Of a DNA stretch of 36,448 bases, positions 1 through 8,232 are shown one piece after another (position 1 is the first letter of the stretch; each line of letters begins with the position of its first letter). Origin of the DNA: an uncultured Parabacteroides sp. (GTDB lineage Bacteria > Bacteroidota > Bacteroidia > Bacteroidales > Tannerellaceae); the NCBI GenBank assembly GCA_900552465.1, contig URZO01000037.1:1-36448 (forward strand), read 5' to 3'. The position numbers and the translations under genes were made by a program. The notes beneath the pieces were generated by a model. The model was not told the origin of the DNA. It saw nothing but the letters and a program-made list of their open reading frames with translations, and did no database searches.

Positions 1-55
1 CAGACTTTATAGCAGCCATCGACCTTGGCTCTTCTCACATGGTCGGTATGGTAGG
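1..55. repeat. Terminal 55-bp inverted repeat, left copy
   Basis: Bases 1-55 are the exact reverse complement of 36394-36448 and the match ends at base 56. It encodes the phosphate-1 region of FtsA copy 1. Exact length 55 equals a common assembly k-mer, so its boundary may be set by the assembler. Confidence 0.95.
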
Positions 56-1337
56 AACGAAGAGCCCGACGGGCGCTCTCTCGATTATTGCCTACGAAGT
101 TGAGAACTCCGCTACCTGTATACGAAGAGGATGTGTATATAATGTGGAAGAAACGGCGAATAAGATCAAACGGCTTATCCTGAAGCTCGAGAATAAACTG
201 AACGGCGCGAAAGTCGGCAAGGTTTATGTCGGTATCGGCGGTCAGTCGTTGCGTTCGATCGACCACACGGTTCCCCGTATCCTGGGCACAGACGGAGTAG
301 TGACGGAGGAAATTATCAAGGGGCTGTATGAGGAATGCTGCAATTACCACCCGGACATGCTGGATGTGCTGGCTGCGGTTTCGCCTACCTATGTTTTAGA
401 CGACAAACCAGAACCCAATCCGGTAGGTATTCCCTGTACCCGGATTGAAGCACGTTATAAGTTGATTGTCGGACGGCCTTCGTTGAAGCGTTACGTGGTC
501 AACAGTATTGCCGACCGTGCTAAAATAGAAATTGCCGATATCGTTGTCTCTCCGCTGGCTTTGGCCGATGTAGTGCTGACCGACAACGAGAAAGATTTGG
601 GGTGTGCCCTGATCGGTTTCGGTGCCGGAGTGACAACACTGACGGTTTATAAAGGCGGCCAGCTGGTCAATCTTTCCGTCATTCCTTTCGGAGGAAACCT
701 GATCACCCGCGATATTACCAGTCTCCATCTGGTGGAAGCTGAAGCCGAACGTGTGAAGCTGACCTATGGGAGTGCCCTGATGGAAAAAGACAACGACCTG
801 AGTATTCAGGTGAGTTCCGCCGACGGTATGGGACTGCGTGAGGTTAAACTGGCTGATCTCAATAATGTGATCGAAGCCCGTATGAAAGAGATACTTGAAA
901 ATGTATATGCCCGTCTTGAAGCAACCGGCCTGATGAATTCGCTGGGTGCAGGTATCATTATTACCGGTGGCGGTGCCGCCCTGAAGAACCTGCCTGAAGT
1001 GATTCGTGAACGCTTGAAGATGGATGTACGCTATTCTGCCGTACGCAAAGGCATCGTGGAAAGTGGCGAGATGATCGCCAACAATCCTGAATATGCTGTC
1101 GCTGTCGGCCTGTTGGCAAGGGGAACAGAAAACTGTGCCCTTTATATTCCTCCCAAAGTTGAACCGATACCGGAGAAGAAGGAAGAAGAGCCCGTTGTGG
1201 AAGAACCCAAGAGAGCTCCCGAACCTCCCAAGAAGAAACCGGAGAAGAAGAAAGGCCCCGGCCTGTTCGGACGCCTGACCAAGGGAATAGATACGTTTGG
1301 CAAGAGCCTGTTTGACGACGAAGACGATATAAAGTAA
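3..1337 (+). CDS. ftsA: Cell division protein FtsA, copy 1 (5' end cut by window edge)
   Basis: FtsA is the actin-fold protein that tethers FtsZ filaments to the inner membrane and recruits the divisome. The reading frame is open from base 3 and encodes the phosphate-1 motif AIDLGSS before the first in-window ATG at 39, so that ATG is internal and the true start lies outside. The visible 444 residues show the conserved block VGIGGQSLR, the adenosine-site ITGGGAALKN (963-974 encode TGGG), a Pro/Glu/Lys-rich linker, and a C-terminal amphipathic segment beginning GLFGRLTKG that fits the membrane-targeting helix. Odd point: the phosphate-2 motif reads IGFGAGVT, with Gly (codon 615-617, GGT) where the family has Asp; the right-arm copy keeps GAT. 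ftsZ follows 29 bp downstream. A second ftsA lies at the other end of the window. Family assignment is firm; activity is uncertain because of the missing Asp. Confidence 0.95.
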   Translation, partial: DFIAAIDLGSSHMVGMVGTKSPTGALSIIAYEVENSATCIRRGCVYNVEETANKIKRLILKLENKLNGAKVGKVYVGIGGQSLRSIDHTVPRILGTDGVVTEEIIKGLYEECCNYHPDMLDVLAAVSPTYVLDDKPEPNPVGIPCTRIEARYKLIVGRPSLKRYVVNSIADRAKIEIADIVVSPLALADVVLTDNEKDLGCALIGFGAGVTTLTVYKGGQLVNLSVIPFGGNLITRDITSLHLVEAEAERVKLTYGSALMEKDNDLSIQVSSADGMGLREVKLADLNNVIEARMKEILENVYARLEATGLMNSLGAGIIITGGGAALKNLPEVIRERLKMDVRYSAVRKGIVESGEMIANNPEYAVAVGLLARGTENCALYIPPKVEPIPEKKEEEPVVEEPKRAPEPPKKKPEKKKGPGLFGRLTKGIDTFGKSLFDDEDDIK

Positions 1338-1366
1338 ATCAGCGAATGGATTAAAACCGGAAGACA

Positions 1367-2731
1367 ATGGACGACACAATATTAAGTTTCAATTATCCGA
1401 CAGATACTCCTAAGATCATCAAAGTAATTGGTGTAGGAGGCGGTGGTGGTAACGCTGTTACCCACATGTACAAAGAAGGTATACATGATGTTACATTCGT
1501 TCTGTGTAACACAGACAACCAGGCGCTGAACCGTTCGGACGTGCCGGTCAAAGTGCCGCTGGGCCGTAATATCACCCAGGGACTGGGAGCTGGTAACAAG
1601 CCCGAACGTGCCATGATGGCAGCTGAGGAAAGTATGGAAGATATCCGTAAGATGTTGAGCGATGGAACCAAAATGGTCTTTATCACTGCCGGAATGGGTG
1701 GTGGTACAGGTACAGGAGCAGCTCCGGTAATTGCCCGTTTTGCCAAGGATATGGGTATCCTGACTGTCGGTATCGTTACTATTCCATTCGTATTCGAAGG
1801 CGAACGCAAAATCATTCAGGCACTGAACGGTGTTGAAGATATTAGCAAGAACGTGGATGCGTTGCTGGTTATCAACAACGAACGTTTGCGTGAGATCTAT
1901 TCCGACCTGACTATGACGAATGCTTTTGGAAAAGCCGATGATACCCTTACCATTGCTGCTAAGAGCATTGCTGAGATCATCACCCTTCCGGGTATAATCA
2001 ACCTCGACTTTGCCGATGTCAATACCACGATGAAAGATGGTGGTGTTGCCTTGATGAGTAACGGTTTCGGTGAAGGTGAAGGGCGTGTACGCCAGGCAAT
2101 TGAAGATGCACTGAACTCTCCGCTGTTGAACAATAACGATGTGTTCAATGCCAAAAAGATATTATTCAACGTTTCGTTCGGTGAGGAAGCCGAACTGCGT
2201 ATGGAGGAAATGAACGATGTTCACGATTTCATGTCACGCTTCGGACGCGATATCGAGGTGATCTGGGGTACGGCTATCGACAGCACTCTCGGTTCGAAAG
2301 TGAAGATGACGATCCTGGCAACCGGTTTCGGTATGGAAGACATTCCTCAGATCGCTGAAAAACGTCAGATCGAACAGGGACGTATGACTGAGGAGGAACT
2401 TCGTCTGGAAGAGGAACGCTTGAACAAGGAACGTGCCGAAAAAGATCTGATCGACAAATATTACGGAGCTTCCGGCCAGCGTATGCGCCGTGTTGCAGCC
2501 CGTGCCAAAGCTGTTGTATTGACACAGGATGAACTGGACGATGATGCTTTGATTGCCTTGATCGAGGATAATCCTACTTATAACCGTGATCCGAAAGTAA
2601 TAGCTCGTGCCCGTTCGAAGGTTGGTGGTGAAGAAATTCCGGTATCATCGACAGCAGTCAATACTTCAGCTTCTCGTTCCGAAGGAAAGAAACCGGATAC
2701 AGGAGGCAAGCAGGTGATAAGTTTCCGATAA
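1367..2731 (+). CDS. ftsZ: Cell division GTPase FtsZ, copy 1 (canonical type)
   Basis: Tubulin-like GTPase that polymerises into the Z ring. The 454 residues show VIGVGGGGGNAV near the N-terminus, NTDNQAL, the tubulin signature GGGTGTG at about residues 111-117, the NNERLRE helix, and the T7 catalytic loop NLDFADV with both acidic residues in place. After the globular part (about residue 325) comes a charged linker, a segment DELDDDALIALIEDNPTYNRD that both FtsZ copies share in modified form, and a C-terminal tail ending VISFR. The segment INLDFADVNTTMKDGGVA matches what I remember of Bacteroides FtsZ, so I regard this copy as the orthologue. The ATG follows a GGAAG ribosome site at about 1360. 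The gene is 20 bp upstream of the GatB/YqeY gene and probably in one operon with it. Confidence 0.98.
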   Translation: MDDTILSFNYPTDTPKIIKVIGVGGGGGNAVTHMYKEGIHDVTFVLCNTDNQALNRSDVPVKVPLGRNITQGLGAGNKPERAMMAAEESMEDIRKMLSDGTKMVFITAGMGGGTGTGAAPVIARFAKDMGILTVGIVTIPFVFEGERKIIQALNGVEDISKNVDALLVINNERLREIYSDLTMTNAFGKADDTLTIAAKSIAEIITLPGIINLDFADVNTTMKDGGVALMSNGFGEGEGRVRQAIEDALNSPLLNNNDVFNAKKILFNVSFGEEAELRMEEMNDVHDFMSRFGRDIEVIWGTAIDSTLGSKVKMTILATGFGMEDIPQIAEKRQIEQGRMTEEELRLEEERLNKERAEKDLIDKYYGASGQRMRRVAARAKAVVLTQDELDDDALIALIEDNPTYNRDPKVIARARSKVGGEEIPVSSTAVNTSASRSEGKKPDTGGKQVISFR

Positions 2732-2751
2732 TTTTAAATAAGAAATAAGAT

Positions 2752-3204
2752 ATGGATTTGTTTGAAAAAGTCAGCGAAGACATTAAAAACGCAATGAAGG
2801 CTAAAGATAAAGTTGCCCTCGAAACATTGAGAAATGTGAAGAAATTCTTCCTCGAAGCAAAGACTGCTCCGGGAGCTAACGATACTTTGACGGATACCGA
2901 TGCCACCAAAATTATCCAGAAGCTGGTGAAACAAGGAAAGGACTCTGCTGACATTTACACCCAGCAAGGTCGTGCAGACCTGGCAGAGGGTGAACTTGCG
3001 CAGGTAAAAGTACTGGAAACTTATCTCCCGAAGCAGATGACTGCCGAAGAACTTGAAACAGCATTGAAAGCTATTATCGCCCAGGTAGGTGCTACCGGTC
3101 CTCAGGATATGGGTAAGGTAATGGGAACGGCTTCCAAAGCGCTTGCGGGTAAAGCAGAAGGACGTGCTATTTCAGAAGCGGTAAAACGCCTGCTGAATAG
3201 CTAA
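2752..3204 (+). CDS. GatB/YqeY domain protein, copy 1
   Basis: A 150-residue, almost wholly alpha-helical protein of the YqeY family, which resembles the C-terminal tRNA-binding tail of the GatB amidotransferase subunit. Recognisable features are the N-terminal DIKNAMKAKDKVALETLR helix, a central YLPKQMTAEELE segment, and the C-terminal DMGKVMG...AGKAEGR signature. The free-standing family has no settled biochemical role; a tRNA-linked function is inferred from the GatB similarity. Position directly after ftsZ (20 bp) is a usual Bacteroidetes arrangement. It is about 83% identical by eye to the second copy (33119-33571), with long stretches of identical DNA in the first 150 bp. A strong hairpin follows the stop codon. 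Confidence 0.93.
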   Translation: MDLFEKVSEDIKNAMKAKDKVALETLRNVKKFFLEAKTAPGANDTLTDTDATKIIQKLVKQGKDSADIYTQQGRADLAEGELAQVKVLETYLPKQMTAEELETALKAIIAQVGATGPQDMGKVMGTASKALAGKAEGRAISEAVKRLLNS

Positions 3205-3222
3205 TATAATATAGTTTTGAAA

Positions 3223-3256
3223 ATAACTTATCTCCTCTCAAGAGGGGATAAGTTAT
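3223..3256. repeat. REP-like hairpin after yqeY copy 1
   Basis: Two 16-bp arms (3223-3238 and 3241-3256) pair with one G-T wobble around CA. The core CTCCTCTCAAGAGGGG is a variant of the palindrome CCCCTCTCGAGAGGGG that recurs at 24963-24991, 33023-33053 and 33081-33112. There is no T tract after the stem, so it is listed as a repeat, but it may still limit read-through from the ftsA-ftsZ-yqeY transcript into cstA. Confidence 0.7.
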
Positions 3257-3354
3257 AACCTGTCACTATCTGATATATGAAAATGCTTGGTATTGCAAGC
3301 TTTCTTTTAGACTCATTCTTTTAGAACTAGACCGAATTCTAATAACTTTAAACG

Positions 3355-4773
3355 ATGATAACCTTTATCTGTTGTCTTGCAGTTCTTATTGCAGGCTATT
3401 TCATTTACGGCTCTTTTATAGAACGTATCTTCGGGATCGATCCTTCCCGTAAAACTCCAGCTTTCACTCATCAGGATGGAGTAGATTATATTCCAATGTC
3501 TTCCTGGAAAGTCTTTATGATTCAGTTTCTGAATATTGCCGGTCTCGGTCCGATATTCGGTGCTATAATGGGAGCCAAGTTTGGTGTGGCTTCTTTCCTG
3601 TGGATCGTATTGGGCACGATCTTTGCCGGGGCTGTTCACGATTATCTGGCCGGAATGCTTTCCCTGCGCCATCATGGCGAGAGTCTGCCTGAAATTATCG
3701 GACGTTATCTCGGGAACAATTTCAAGCAATTCATGCGTGGGTTTACCGTTATTCTGATGGTCCTTGTCGGAGCTGTCTTTGTTGCCGGTCCAGCCGGGTT
3801 GCTGGCAAAGTTGACTCCGGAATACCTCGATGCCACTTTCTGGATATTTGTGGTATTTATCTATTATATCCTGGCCACTTTGTTGCCGGTCGATAAGATC
3901 ATAGGTAAGATATATCCTTTGTTTGCTGCCGCCTTGCTTTTTATGGCAGTAGGTATTCTTGTGATGTTGTTCGTGAACCATCCGCCACTTCCGGAGCTGA
4001 CCGACGGCCTGGCGAATACGCATCCGGAAAATCTTCCTATCTTTCCGATTATGTTTGTGAGTATTGCCTGTGGAGCCATTTCTGGTTTCCATGCTACTCA
4101 AAGTCCGTTGATGGCTCGTTGTATCAAGAATGAAAAATACGGACGTCCTGTCTTCTTCGGAGCGATGATTACAGAAGGTATCGTGGCTTTGATCTGGGCT
4201 GCCGCTGCTACTTATTTCTATCATAATAATGGTATGGGTGAAAGTAATGCAGCCGTGATTGTAGACAGTATCACTAAAGAGTGGCTGGGGACGGTTGGCG
4301 GTGTATTAGCCGTATTAGGCGTTATTGCTGCTCCGATTACTTCGGGGGATACTGCATTCCGTTCGGCCCGTTTGATCATAGCAGATTTTCTCCATAAGGA
4401 GCAGAAAAGCATGGCTAGTCGTCTGATGATCTGTGTCCCTCTGTTTATCGTAGCGATCGGGATATTACTTTACAGTTTAAAAGATAAGGATGGTTTCGAT
4501 ATGATCTGGCGTTATTTTGCCTGGACAAATCAGACGTTGGCAGTCTTTACCCTTTGGGCGTTGACGGTCTTTCTTGCCCGTTCGAAGAAGCCGTATATCG
4601 TAACCCTGATCCCTGCCCTGTTTATGACAGCCGTTTGTTCCACCTATATTTTTGTCGCTCCTGAAGGATTAGGTATGAATGTTACGGTTTCACAGATAAT
4701 AGGTTGCAGCATAACGGTAGTGACACTGGTTGCATTCCTTTTCTGGAAGAGAAAAAATCCCGGAGCCGTTTAA
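3355..4773 (+). CDS. cstA: CstA-family carbon starvation/peptide transporter, copy 1
   Basis: A 472-residue polytopic inner-membrane protein of the CstA family, the short form of a family whose E. coli member is about 700 residues. Family hallmarks are the early HQDGVDYIP segment, FLNIAGLGPIFGAIMGAKFG, VHDYLAGMLSLR, the GAISGFHATQSP motif (about residues 239-250), and the late TSGDTAFRSAR segment. Roughly 12 hydrophobic segments can be seen. CstA and BtsT members import peptides or pyruvate under nutrient limitation; the substrate here is not known. The copy at 31546-32958 is about 83-85% identical by eye. The gene lies 150 bp after yqeY, separated by a hairpin, so it may have its own promoter. 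It converges with rprY, and its last codons form part of the terminator hairpin at 4757-4784. Confidence 0.93.
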   Translation: MITFICCLAVLIAGYFIYGSFIERIFGIDPSRKTPAFTHQDGVDYIPMSSWKVFMIQFLNIAGLGPIFGAIMGAKFGVASFLWIVLGTIFAGAVHDYLAGMLSLRHHGESLPEIIGRYLGNNFKQFMRGFTVILMVLVGAVFVAGPAGLLAKLTPEYLDATFWIFVVFIYYILATLLPVDKIIGKIYPLFAAALLFMAVGILVMLFVNHPPLPELTDGLANTHPENLPIFPIMFVSIACGAISGFHATQSPLMARCIKNEKYGRPVFFGAMITEGIVALIWAAAATYFYHNNGMGESNAAVIVDSITKEWLGTVGGVLAVLGVIAAPITSGDTAFRSARLIIADFLHKEQKSMASRLMICVPLFIVAIGILLYSLKDKDGFDMIWRYFAWTNQTLAVFTLWALTVFLARSKKPYIVTLIPALFMTAVCSTYIFVAPEGLGMNVTVSQIIGCSITVVTLVAFLFWKRKNPGAV

Positions 4774-4784
4774 GCCTCCGGGAT
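4757..4784 (-). terminator. Terminator for rprXY, overlapping the cstA stop
   Basis: Arms ATCCCGGAG (4757-4765) and CTCCGGGAT (4776-4784) pair perfectly. On the minus strand the stem is followed by a run of T (complement of 4751-4756), the pattern of an intrinsic terminator for the rprX-rprY transcript. The hairpin lies over the last codons of cstA. On the plus strand there is no T tract. Confidence 0.75.
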
Positions 4785-4791
4785 ATGTTCC

Positions 4792-5523
4792 TTAAAGTAC
4801 CTGGATACCTTCTTCGCGGGCCTGTTCTTCTCCTGAAGGAGTGATCAGTTTGTAACCCTTACCGTGGATGTTGATGATTTCGATTCCCGGATCATCTTTC
4901 AACAGTTTACGAAGTTTCGTGATATATACGTCCATGCTACGGGCATTGAAGTAGTTATCATCTACCCAGATTGTCTTCAGGGCATAATTACGTTCCAGGA
5001 TTTCATTTGCGTGGGCGCAAAGCAGGCTCAACAGTTCGCATTCCTTAGTTGTCAGCTTCGTAACCTTATCGCCGATAGCCAAAGTCTGTTTCTGGGTATC
5101 GAACAAGAAGTTACCTAACTTGTAGAAAGGAATATCTTTCATCTTCTTGCCTTTCACACGGCGGAGGATGGCTTCGATACGAAGCAACAGCTCTTCCATG
5201 CTGAACGGTTTTGTCAGATAATCATCTGCACCGATTTTGAATCCTTCCAGGATATCTTCCTTCATAGTCTTGGCTGTAAGGAAGATTACGGGGATATCAG
5301 GGTTGATAGAGCGGATTTCCTGTGCCAGTGTGAAACCGTCTTTTTTCGGCATCATCACGTCCAGTACGCAAAGGTCATATTTGCCTTTGGTGAAACCTTT
5401 GTATCCGGCTTCTCCATCGGAGAAGAGGTCGGTTACATAACCTTTTGCCTGTAAGTATTCTCTTAATAGCATACCCAGGTTTTCGTCGTCTTCACAAAAG
5501 AAGATTTTCAGTTTTTCTTCCAT
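4792..5523 (-). CDS. rprY: OmpR-family response regulator, RprY-like
   Basis: A 243-residue cytoplasmic transcription factor with an N-terminal receiver domain (about residues 5-118) and a C-terminal OmpR/PhoB winged helix (about 130-230). The receiver has the acidic pair CEDDE at residues 10-14, the phospho-acceptor Asp in CVLDVMMPKKDG, the Thr in FLTAK, and Lys in LTKPF. The winged helix shows LTTKECELLSLL, RSMDVYITKLRKLL and IHGKGYKL. The start codon lies 2 bp from the stop of the sensor gene upstream, so the two are co-transcribed and form a cognate pair. RprY is the Bacteroides name for this family; I use it because of the paired RprX-like sensor and the matching lengths. Confidence 0.92.
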   Translation of the reverse strand: MEEKLKIFFCEDDENLGMLLREYLQAKGYVTDLFSDGEAGYKGFTKGKYDLCVLDVMMPKKDGFTLAQEIRSINPDIPVIFLTAKTMKEDILEGFKIGADDYLTKPFSMEELLLRIEAILRRVKGKKMKDIPFYKLGNFLFDTQKQTLAIGDKVTKLTTKECELLSLLCAHANEILERNYALKTIWVDDNYFNARSMDVYITKLRKLLKDDPGIEIINIHGKGYKLITPSGEEQAREEGIQVL

Positions 5524-5525
5524 AA

Positions 5526-7079
5526 CTAACTTTTTATAAGAGGTAAAGTAATAATAAATTTTGTTCCTACATTTCCGGCTCCACTTTCGGCGCGTATCGT
5601 GCCTTTGTGGTCCTCCACTATTTTACGGACGTAAGCAAGTCCGAGACCGAACCCTTTCACGTCGTGTACGTTTCCAGTCGGTACGCGGAAGAAGCGGTCG
5701 AATACTTTCTTAAGGTATTCTTTCTTGATTCCGATACCGTTGTCTTCTATCGATATCAATAATTTGCCATTCTCGTTCCAGGTGCGGCACATCAGCGTCA
5801 GCGGCACTTCGAGGCGACGATACTTGACAGCGTTATCCAACAGGTTGAACAGTACGTTGGTGATGTGCATTTCATCTACGTATATGTTCGAGTCTTCTGC
5901 CTGCAGGTCTATATCGATCGTGCCGTCATACTTCTCTACTTTCAGGGCGAATGTGTTGGCAACGTTTGCCAGCAAATCGTTTGCATCCACCTCTTTCAGT
6001 TTGAGGGCCGCTTTCTGGCGCTCGAACAGCGACATCTGCAAAACCTTTTCCACCAGGAAACCCAACCGTTTCGTCTCGTCGTTGATCACACCCGAGATAT
6101 GCTTGAACACATCAGGGCTTTTCGTGATATCCGAGTCTTTCAGCATCTGCGCGGCGAGCGAGATGGTCGAAACCGGTGTCTTCAGTTCATGCGTCATATT
6201 ATTGATAAAGTCATTCTTCATTTCCGAAAGTCTCTTCTGCCTGAATACGATATAAATGGTAAAGATGAACGTTACCAAAAGTATCAGTGAAAAGAGAATG
6301 GACGGTACAATAAATGTTACCGAACTTGAAATATAATCACCCTTCGTCGGGAAATACACCCTCAGTAAATTCTGCTTCGAAGGTGGGTCGTTGGGAAATA
6401 AGACCTGCGCAACTACGTCTGACACAGGAGGAATCTCCCCGCTCTGGTACACAATCCTGCCGTCTTTGTTAATAACAGAAAAGATGAACGGCAGGTTCAA
6501 TCCGTTGTTAATAAATTCTGATTTTAAGTAATTATTCAGCTTTTTAAAATCTACCCGTTCTTCGATCGGCTTAAGATTTGCAGTGTGCAAAATGTTCAAG
6601 ATCACTTCGTTAAACAATCCGCTCTGATACTGATAGCGGCGTTTCAGGGTTTGCTGCAAATCTTTTGATGTACTGACGATGCTGTTGGGCGCTTTATTGC
6701 TGCCTAACGAGGAGAGCGGTTCGAGCTTTTGCGTCCGGATATCGCTATGAAATTCGATATGTTCTACGGTACCGTCGGCATTGGTGAACTGCATCTTATA
6801 TTTTTTCTCGGAGATAATTCCCCCAGTCAGATTGCTCTGCCCGTTCTGGTAGAGATAATTGTTGGCTTCGTCACGGCTGAGATCTTCTTCCAGATATCTG
6901 GCCGTTTCGTCGAGTTCCAGGTTTTTCGAGACTTGGTGCATCGATCGTTTGACAGTTTCATTGAACTGCTCGCTACTTTTTTTGAGTATGATACTTACAT
7001 ATTTTACCTGCAAAAAGAGTAAACCGGCAAAGGCAAAAGCCATCACCACCGCAAGCAACCAAATCGTAGACTTCCTCAT
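5526..7079 (-). CDS. rprX: Sensor histidine kinase, RprX-like
   Basis: A 517-residue inner-membrane sensor. A first transmembrane segment (about residues 7-28) and a second (about 255-280) enclose a periplasmic sensor region of roughly 225 residues. The kinase core follows: H box NNMTHELKTPVSTI with the phosphorylated His, N box LLDNAVKYR, G1 box EDNGIGI, F box DRFFRVP, and G2 box GFGLGLAYV. It phosphorylates the response regulator encoded 2 bp downstream. Known RprX proteins are of similar length. The ligand is unknown and nothing in the neighbourhood reveals it. The upstream gap is shared with the divergent acyltransferase pair. Confidence 0.92.
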   Translation of the reverse strand: MRKSTIWLLAVVMAFAFAGLLFLQVKYVSIILKKSSEQFNETVKRSMHQVSKNLELDETARYLEEDLSRDEANNYLYQNGQSNLTGGIISEKKYKMQFTNADGTVEHIEFHSDIRTQKLEPLSSLGSNKAPNSIVSTSKDLQQTLKRRYQYQSGLFNEVILNILHTANLKPIEERVDFKKLNNYLKSEFINNGLNLPFIFSVINKDGRIVYQSGEIPPVSDVVAQVLFPNDPPSKQNLLRVYFPTKGDYISSSVTFIVPSILFSLILLVTFIFTIYIVFRQKRLSEMKNDFINNMTHELKTPVSTISLAAQMLKDSDITKSPDVFKHISGVINDETKRLGFLVEKVLQMSLFERQKAALKLKEVDANDLLANVANTFALKVEKYDGTIDIDLQAEDSNIYVDEMHITNVLFNLLDNAVKYRRLEVPLTLMCRTWNENGKLLISIEDNGIGIKKEYLKKVFDRFFRVPTGNVHDVKGFGLGLAYVRKIVEDHKGTIRAESGAGNVGTKFIITLPLIKS

Positions 7080-7393
7080 ATCAATAAATCTCTCTTTTTA
7101 ACACGACAAATAAAGCGTCTTTTAATTTAATATTCACACAAAAAAGGTAAAAATAGAGAGCGTATTATGTTAATAATAGCTTATCAGGCAGACCGCCTAC
7201 TCTCTCTATCTATTTTTAAACTAACGAATTAACCTTCTTGCCGACTATACAGGCGTATGTTCGATGCCCCGTACTGACTAATAGTAACAGAATTACAACG
7301 CGATTTGTTGCAGCCTGCGGTTAAAAAAAATTCCCGAAAGTATTGACTTTTAATTATTAACTCTATCTTTGCCTTTCGTTAGAGTTATGTGAA
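7080..7393. other. Divergent intergenic region between rprX and the acyltransferase pair
   Basis: This 314-bp AT-rich gap holds the promoter of the plus-strand acyltransferase genes (7343-7371) and presumably that of rprX; CAAATAAA at 7107-7114 is one mismatch from a minus-strand -7 element. It also contains an imperfect inverted repeat: TAAAAATAGAGAG at 7148-7160 and its near complement at 7202-7218, with a small hairpin (AGGCAGACCGCCT) in its loop. No ORF or RNA gene is visible. Confidence 0.5.
7343..7371 (+). promoter_or_regulatory. Bacteroidales-type promoter for the acyltransferase pair
   Basis: The -7 element TATCTTTG (7364-7371) matches TAnnTTTG exactly and a TTG at 7343-7345 lies 18 bp upstream, as in the Bacteroides -33/-7 consensus. 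The first gene starts 22 bp downstream at 7394. Confidence 0.7.
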
Positions 7394-8218
7394 ATGACAC
7401 AAGAAGGTATTACACAGATAGACATCAGGCAAGTATTGCAACAGAAGGCGCCTTCGGCAGCCCGGAAGATTCCCGGCTTTGTGGTTAACTATCTGATCCG
7501 TACTGTTCACCAGGATGAGCTGAACGACATCCTACGCCGGTATCACGACAAGGACGGGGTGGCGTTTATGCAGGAACTGATCGGATATTTCGACCTGAAC
7601 CTGGAATTGGTGAATGAAGAGAATATCCCTAAAGAAGGGCGTTACATCTTCGCTTCAAACCATCCGTTGGGCGGGTTGGACGGTATTTGCTTGTCGGCGA
7701 TCATCGGCGAACGCTTTGACGGGAAGATCCGCTACCTGGTGAATGACCTGCTGCTGTATCTGTCCAATCTGAGATCGATCTTCGTCCCGATCAACAAGCA
7801 CGGAGCGCAAGGCAAAAAGAACGCGCAGCTGATCGAGGATGCCTACGCTTCGGACAACCAGATCATCACATTCCCTGCCGGCCTGTGCTCACGCAAACAG
7901 AACGGGAAGATACAGGACACCGAATGGAAAAAGTCTTTTATCCAAAAAGCAGTGGAGTCTCAACGGGACATCGTGCCTGTCTTTTTTGAAGGGCGTAACT
8001 CGAACTTCTTCTATCGTCTCGCCAACCTGCGCAAGGCCTTGGGCATCAAGATGAACTACGAAATGATTTATCTGCCGGACGAGATGTTCAGAAGTAAACA
8101 CAAAACATTCCGCATCCATTTCGGAAAGCCGATTCCCTGGCAAACCTTCGACAGCAGCCGTAAGCCGGCAGAGTGGGCCGAATGGGTAAAAGGAATCGTT
8201 TATAACCTAAAGAAATAA
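7394..8218 (+). CDS. glsA: PlsC-fold O-acyltransferase (OlsA/GlsA-like, often annotated as hemolysin)
   Basis: A 274-residue protein of the glycerophosphate acyltransferase fold. The catalytic block reads SNHPLGGLDG, a His...Asp motif with one residue more than the classic NHX4D, and FPAGLCSRK takes the place of the FPEGTRS phosphate-binding motif. It would add a second, ester-linked acyl chain to an N-acylated amino-acid lipid. The adjacent N-acyltransferase-like gene 14 bp downstream gives the same pair as Bacteroides glsA/glsB, which make glycine lipids; ornithine-lipid OlsA/OlsB are the distant analogues. The specific amino acid cannot be read from the sequence. It has its own -33/-7 promoter upstream. 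Confidence 0.8.
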   Translation: MTQEGITQIDIRQVLQQKAPSAARKIPGFVVNYLIRTVHQDELNDILRRYHDKDGVAFMQELIGYFDLNLELVNEENIPKEGRYIFASNHPLGGLDGICLSAIIGERFDGKIRYLVNDLLLYLSNLRSIFVPINKHGAQGKKNAQLIEDAYASDNQIITFPAGLCSRKQNGKIQDTEWKKSFIQKAVESQRDIVPVFFEGRNSNFFYRLANLRKALGIKMNYEMIYLPDEMFRSKHKTFRIHFGKPIPWQTFDSSRKPAEWAEWVKGIVYNLKK

Positions 8219-8232
8219 TAGACTTATTTTAT

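Noticed and set aside
396..1379. 327-residue open frame on the minus strand opposite ftsA copy 1
   Set aside because: It is antisense to a clear ftsA frame, has no family motif, and similar shadows are found opposite most GC-rich genes here.
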